Assembly (NCBI GenBank): GCA_031216915.1
Contig: CM062294.1
Coordinates: 159,481,455 to 159,545,454, forward strand
Length of the DNA stretch: 64,000 bases
Origin: Pictodentalium vernedei
Taxonomy: Eukaryota; Mollusca; Scaphopoda; Dentaliida; Dentaliidae
Direction of reading: 5' to 3'
The notes beneath the pieces were generated by a model. That model was not told where the DNA came from. It saw only the letters and a list, made by a program, of their open reading frames with translations, and did no database searches. Shown piece by piece: positions 62,506 through 64,000 of the stretch (positions are counted from its first letter, which is position 1; each line of letters starts with the position of its first letter). Made by a program: the position numbers and the translations under genes.

Positions 62506-63867
62506 AGATTTCAGACGAGCGTAAATTTTTGTACGGGTGCTCTTTTCCAAAAACAGAATAAAAACTGAAAAATGTACTAAATAATATCATTTGAATACCC
62601 ATTTTCCAAACAGAAGCAGCCAGCCCCTAAATGTGAATGTAAACTGAAATAATACAACGAGAATAATCAAACAGTACAAAGGGCAAAATGTTAACTGATT
62701 GTAGTTTATAATGCATTTCCAGTTAAACTTGCATTTTATACCAAAAATAACAAATGCCGAGAAGTGCAATTTTGTTTTTAAATTTAAATATTTAAATGAA
62801 ACATTTAAATATATAATAAACTCACTTTTAGAGAATACTTGTGACAACAGTCCTGTCTTTTGTGGTATATATGAGGTGATGCTGAACATTTTAGGTATTG
62901 TTACACAAAAAGATAAGTGTGATACTTTTGACAATATATCAATGAAGCTGATGCGAGCACACACCTGCCGTGTTGTTGTGACGTACAAGTTTTGTCCAGA
63001 AAATATTGTGTGTCATTTCAATCGACTGTGTTTTCGACAAGAGTAATTAACGCAGTACAAGTACCACTTTGTTAAAAACGACTCAGTGAAAAGGACACTG
63101 AAATAGGGCCTCGTTGGAGTAAACTTAATTTTGTAAAAGGCTTGATTTTGATATCCCCATAAATTACATTTAAATGTTCCAATTGCATTAAAGGGAAACT
63201 GTTGCTTATATTTTTAGCTGACTATCGTTAACCCCGAAGTCTCCCCTCCGCAAACTGACATATCTGTTCATTGCTTTGAAATAATACTTCACAATGTATT
63301 CTTATTTCAGAACTTTGTTGGAAGGCTGTCCCATCTTGGCAGTGTTTGTCCATCATTGCAGTCAGCCAATAACAATGCATGTAAAGACGCTATAAAGCCA
63401 CTTACGGCTATATACATTCATATATAGCAGAAGACGGTGGTGGCCAGGTGAAATCTGGAGGTGTCGGTAGGTCAGGGAAAGTTTTCGAGGTGTCCGAATA
63501 CTCTCTATCAGCATCAATTATGGGATCGTGATAGGGTCCCATCCTATCGGGTGGGGACGTAAAATAGCTGTCCGCTGTGCGGAGAGCGACACACACACTC
63601 TGTGCAGGCTAAGGCATCATTTGTAGTATTCGAGAAGAGCGAAACGACGAAGTTGCCGCTACGAAGGTCCCCCACTCATCTGCGCCATTGGGCCAAGGGG
63701 AGGCGTTGATATAAGTTGCATATCTTGTTCGCAAATCTTTGTAAAACAAATAATATTAAAAAAATATACAGCAGCTATTATCTTAAAATAAATCTGAGAC
63801 TTTAAGGGTTTACCCGATGAATAATAGCTGTCATATTTGTGTTATGATCATGATCGCATCAGTTGCA
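62506..63867. other. host intergenic DNA, no gene seen
   Basis: No recognisable domain in any frame. Antisense frames at 62587-63046 overlap each other and are not supported. Confidence 0.5.
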
Positions 63868-64000
63868 TCATAACCATTCAGGAATACTGAACGTCGATGG
63901 TGCGCATGTCTTCAACCAATCTAACCCTGCCTGTGCTGCAGAGTGGAGTTCCGATGTTGGTGAGCTGGCAGCTGCTCGTCGTTGCTCGGTGGTTCTCTAC
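63868..64000 (+). repeat. SINE copy running off the window
   Basis: AACGTCGATGGTGCGCATGT, CTTCAACCAATCTAACCCTG and GCTCGGTGGTTCTCTAC follow the SINE body order to the end of the window. Confidence 0.75.

Overview
The window is nuclear DNA of an invertebrate animal. It is AT-rich and almost free of host genes. It carries tRNA-derived SINEs, a LINE reverse-transcriptase fragment, a decayed Tc1/mariner transposase and many fold-back (palindromic) elements. A dispersed-repeat phrase near 1.6 kb (positions 1632-1675) is of a kind I associate with molluscs, but that host assignment is a weak inference.

Most of the coding sequence lies in two Maverick/Polinton elements, which are virus-like, self-synthesising DNA transposons related to adintoviruses. 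Element 1 spans 2434-21583 and element 2 spans 27392-46294. Both lie in the same orientation. Each begins 5'-AGTAGGTAATAAA and ends with the exact complement, has long terminal inverted repeats (about 465 bp and about 658 bp), and is bracketed by a perfect 6-bp target-site duplication: AACCAA for element 1 and ATGATA for element 2. The different duplications and flanks mean two independent insertions. Element 1 landed inside a SINE.

Each element has the same order. A left rightward block holds a small Cys/His protein, a membrane protein, a zinc ribbon, a parvovirus-type phospholipase A2 domain, a DDE integrase and a probable double-jelly-roll capsid protein. A leftward block follows: fibre-like repeat protein, adenain-like protease and protein-primed DNA polymerase B. 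Next comes a variable accessory segment with rightward paralogous genes. A second leftward block holds a small basic protein, a glycine-rich virion-like protein, a probable minor capsid protein, the packaging ATPase, a small structural-type protein and a conserved unknown.

Neither element is intact. Element 1 keeps readable integrase (without an ATG), capsid, protease and ATPase, but its polymerase has several stops and a 110-bp deletion removing motif B. Element 2 keeps capsid and minor capsid, but integrase, protease and polymerase are broken, and the ATPase Walker B and polymerase motif A each carry an Asp-to-Asn change. Some breaks are shared (two in-frame TGAs in the polymerase N-terminal region and a frame offset at an A9 run) and so predate the split. 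Many private stops are CGA-to-TGA, as expected from decay of methylated CpG.

The most interesting content is the accessory cargo of element 1. It carries a decayed inhibitor-of-apoptosis gene (BIR domain plus RING finger) and a TFIIS-like transcription-elongation zinc ribbon, both largely missing from element 2. A shared promoter/leader cassette sits in front of the polymerase, IAP and paralogous genes, and a recurring palindromic hairpin lies at gene ends. Both look like a virus-style expression system specific to these elements.

The remaining 17.7 kb on the right (46.3-64 kb) and the 5.8 kb between the elements hold host repeats and no convincing gene.
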